Source: Mytilus galloprovincialis (lineage: Eukaryota; Mollusca; Bivalvia; Mytilida; Mytilidae). From it: DNA of 64,000 nt. The stretch covers positions 60,005,121-60,069,120 of the forward strand of contig NC_134846.1 of assembly GCF_965363235.1 (NCBI RefSeq), given 5' to 3'. The position numbers were made by a program, and so were the translations under genes. Shown here one piece after another: positions 61,690-64,000 of this stretch. Position 1 is the stretch's first letter. Every line of letters starts with the position of its first letter. The notes below the pieces were generated by a model. That model did no database searches. It saw nothing but the letters and a program-made list of their open reading frames with translations, and was not told the DNA's origin.

Positions 61690-62500
61690 GTTACCGGTGA
61701 CGCAGCTATAAGTAAATATATTACACAATACAACATTAAAGAATACTTTCATTGGCTTAAAGCCAGATTGTATACTGTCGAATGATAACCGAGCCATGGC
61801 TTCTTACATTCTATCGTTATCGTTCTTCTCTATAGAATAGATGCTCAAAGTAAATGTATGTACATGATTTCTATATATTAAAGAAATAAATGGGACATTT
61901 AAACTGTATGATATTTGAATAAACTAATATTCAATACATTTATAAATGTGTTTATACTGCAATCAGCTATTTTACTATACAGATAAAGCTATACGTATAA
62001 ACGTTAGCTTTATACGTCAATGACCTCAACTCACCTATAATCCCCGCCTACTTACAACGTCACGTCACAACCATGACAACGTGTAGTAACAATGGTCAAA
62101 CTTTTATGAATTTAAACCTATTATGTCTTCAAATTGGTAATTTATATACCATGTTTATCAAATGTTATTAATTAAATTTATTTTCCCTTTCTAATTCGTT
62201 AAATTGTCAATGCTTACCGCCTAGACTACGCTCATAGGGAAATAGCCCAAAATGGTACCCCAAGGGGGAAATTCCTAACACTTTTTTTAATAATATTTGT
62301 TTCACATTTTTCTTATTTTTTTTTTTATTTTTTTATCGATTTCAGTATAAAAACAATATACGTATAGTGTCTAAATATATGTTCCTTTTGTATGTAGTAA
62401 ATCAGCTGCGCTGTCATTAAATTTAACTAATCGTAAGGTATCTTTCAATGTATCCATATTAACTTCGAAAACCATTTAAACAAGAAAGTTAAAATGTCAT
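61690..62500. other. No recognised gene; upstream of the second HEPN exon
   Basis: AT-rich sequence. No promoter element can be assigned with confidence. Confidence 0.4.
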
Positions 62501-62507
62501 GACCAAT

Positions 62508-63431
62508 ATGACAAATATTCAACAATTTGATAATTTTATGTCTGTAGCTTTTGGACTAAAAATAACAGTAGAAGGGTTACATGATTTTGTATCCGACTCA
62601 TTAAAGACAACACACAGAGACATTTATGTGAAATGTTCGTTGGGAAACTGTAATATTGACTGTAGTCGAAAGTTTGAACGTGAGTTTGGAAGATGGTGTA
62701 CAGTATGTTTGGACTGGAAAAACGAGCTTCACAAACTAAACCGCTTCAAAACACATTGGGAAAGAATTAACTGGAAGGATATAGATACAGTTGACTTTCC
62801 ACTTTCATTTGAAGAAATGGCAAAAGTGTTTGTGCAGGATTTTAAATCTGTCCGACAAGGAATCTTACAAGATTTAGGAGCCTTAATGTCACTTTTCAAG
62901 AATTCGAAAAAATACAACAGTCTAATTTCTGTCCAAACACTACTAACGTTCTAAAAATACGAAATCAAAATTTTGCTCACAATTATACTATTTTCTTACA
63001 TGATCTGGAAAAGACACACAGTATCGATAGCCTAATAAATCTCCTCAGAGTGCCGGAAATTAGAACTACTGAAAGTTCGAAAAAGGCCATTGCTGATTTA
63101 GAAGATTTAAAACTGAATCAGAGAATTCCAGAGTGATTACTCCTGCAGTCTTCGGCAGAGGAAGTAGTTTCATCAGTTCAATTACTAACAGATTCGTCAT
63201 CCAATGAAATTGTCAGAGTTTTTTTCCAACAGAGATTTGGAAATATGCTAACATTAAGGCATGATGGTACTAAAAACAACAATATAGTTGAAACCAAAAG
63301 TAACAATAAGAGCTGCAATTTTGCAGTTCAACTGATGATATATATATTTTTACTTACTGGTTTTGTAACACTGGTTGCATTTGTGCTTAATGGACATTTT
63401 TCAACTTTTGATGAACAATATTTAGATAAAG
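62508..63431 (+). pseudogene. Second HEPN-like/membrane-helix exon, decayed
   Basis: Paralogue of 46303-45379. The ATG at 62508 aligns with the start of the intact copy (another ATG lies 9 bp upstream). The frame is continuous to about 62930, then a one-base change causes a premature stop at 62952. The rest is readable in another frame and has a TGA at 63134-63136, where the intact copy has CGA (Arg), a CpG-type transition. The Cys cluster (CSLGNCNIDC, WCTVC), the R-N-Q-N-F-A-H motif, the helix LMIYIFLLTGFVTLVAFVL, and a donor-like G|GTAACG at 63431/63432 are all retained. Its NACHT partner exon, if any, would lie beyond the window. One cannot exclude sequencing error for the frameshift, but the nonsense change is a second lesion. 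Confidence 0.75.
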
Positions 63432-63445
63432 GTAACGTATTGTAG

Positions 63446-64000
63446 TGATAACTCATACATACATGCATGATATAAGTATGCATTTTTATTAATTCTAAAT
63501 TCATAAATGTAAGGGATTTTTTTTATTTCCTCAAGCATAACCAAGAGCCTTTTTGCTACTAGATTAATCTTCCATTTCACAGTTCTCCATGAATATTTAT
63601 TGACCTTTTGCTATTAAAGTTTCGATCAGTCCGGAGATTCCTTATGTTTTTTAAATAAAATAAAAAACATAACCTTTGGGTGCAGGTATATATGTTCGAA
63701 TTAGTTAAAAAATAATCAATTATGAATTAGCCCTCTCATAACATCATTTCGGCTTTGATTGTAGAAAAGAACTTCAGACGCATGACATTTATAAAGTGTT
63801 GTTTTCATTTTTTTTTAACATAAATTGCATGACGGCAAACAAATAGTGCATTATAAATAAGTCAACAAATCGCATGTAGAAAAAAAGTGTAAAATGATTT
63901 GAACGAAAATAGGAAACAAGTCGAGAGCAGCTGTCATGTAACCTAGAACCGTTTGGTTCGATTTATATATATATTCTTTAGAGGTTCTTCGTAAGTTAAA
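63446..64000. other. No recognised gene to window end
   Basis: AT-rich. It would be the start of an intron if the HEPN exon at 62.5-63.4 kb is spliced like its paralogue. Confidence 0.35.

Overview
The window is eukaryotic, AT-rich and dominated by introns, dispersed repeats and mobile-element remnants. It looks like a marine mussel (Mytilus or a close mytilid bivalve). Genes have GT-AG introns. Several dispersed repeats are ones I recognise as abundant in Mytilus DNA, for example the 'agatataggaagatgtggt' repeat in the first gene's intron, the family containing 'acgccagacgcgcgttt', and the 'ggacgtattatggtatac' family. All alignments were made by eye; nothing was computed.

Region 1 (1.9-27 kb) holds three tandem plus-strand copies of a manganese-dependent ADP-ribose/CDP-alcohol diphosphatase-like gene (ADPRM family). 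Copy 1 (1.9-3.4 kb) and copy 2 (15.1-18.1 kb) look intact and share an intron at the same glycine codon. Copy 3 (24.3-27.1 kb) is a pseudogene with a 1-nt insertion, two deletions and most of its last exon missing. Between copies 1 and 2, on the minus strand (14.7-8.9 kb), lies a decayed tyrosine-recombinase retroelement. Its domain order is recombinase, Gag-like segment with a CCHC knuckle, reverse transcriptase, RNase H, then an SGNH hydrolase. Recombinase-first is unlike the usual DIRS/Ngaro order.

Region 2 (29-46.3 kb, minus strand) is the most interesting locus. A 5.1-kb ORF encodes a NACHT-type P-loop NTPase followed by ankyrin repeats, but it has no ATG at its 5' end and begins at a strong splice acceptor. 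About 11.2 kb upstream a separate ORF encodes a Cys-rich/HEPN-like domain and a transmembrane helix. It ends in a GT splice donor of matching phase. Joining them gives a continuous frame of 2018 codons, so I predict one two-exon gene with the architecture HEPN - membrane helix - NACHT - ankyrin. A second HEPN/membrane exon with the same donor position lies at 62.5-63.4 kb on the plus strand, but carries a frameshift and a nonsense codon.

Region 3 (18-24 kb and 46-64 kb) is accessory DNA. It contains repeated truncated copies of a Penelope-like reverse-transcriptase element, three clear terminal-inverted-repeat elements (one with a TTAA target duplication), a 2.1-kb composite insertion bounded by two 446-bp direct copies with 'swapped' target duplications, and several satellites with 27-200 bp units. 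No ribosomal RNA, bona fide tRNA or CRISPR array was seen.
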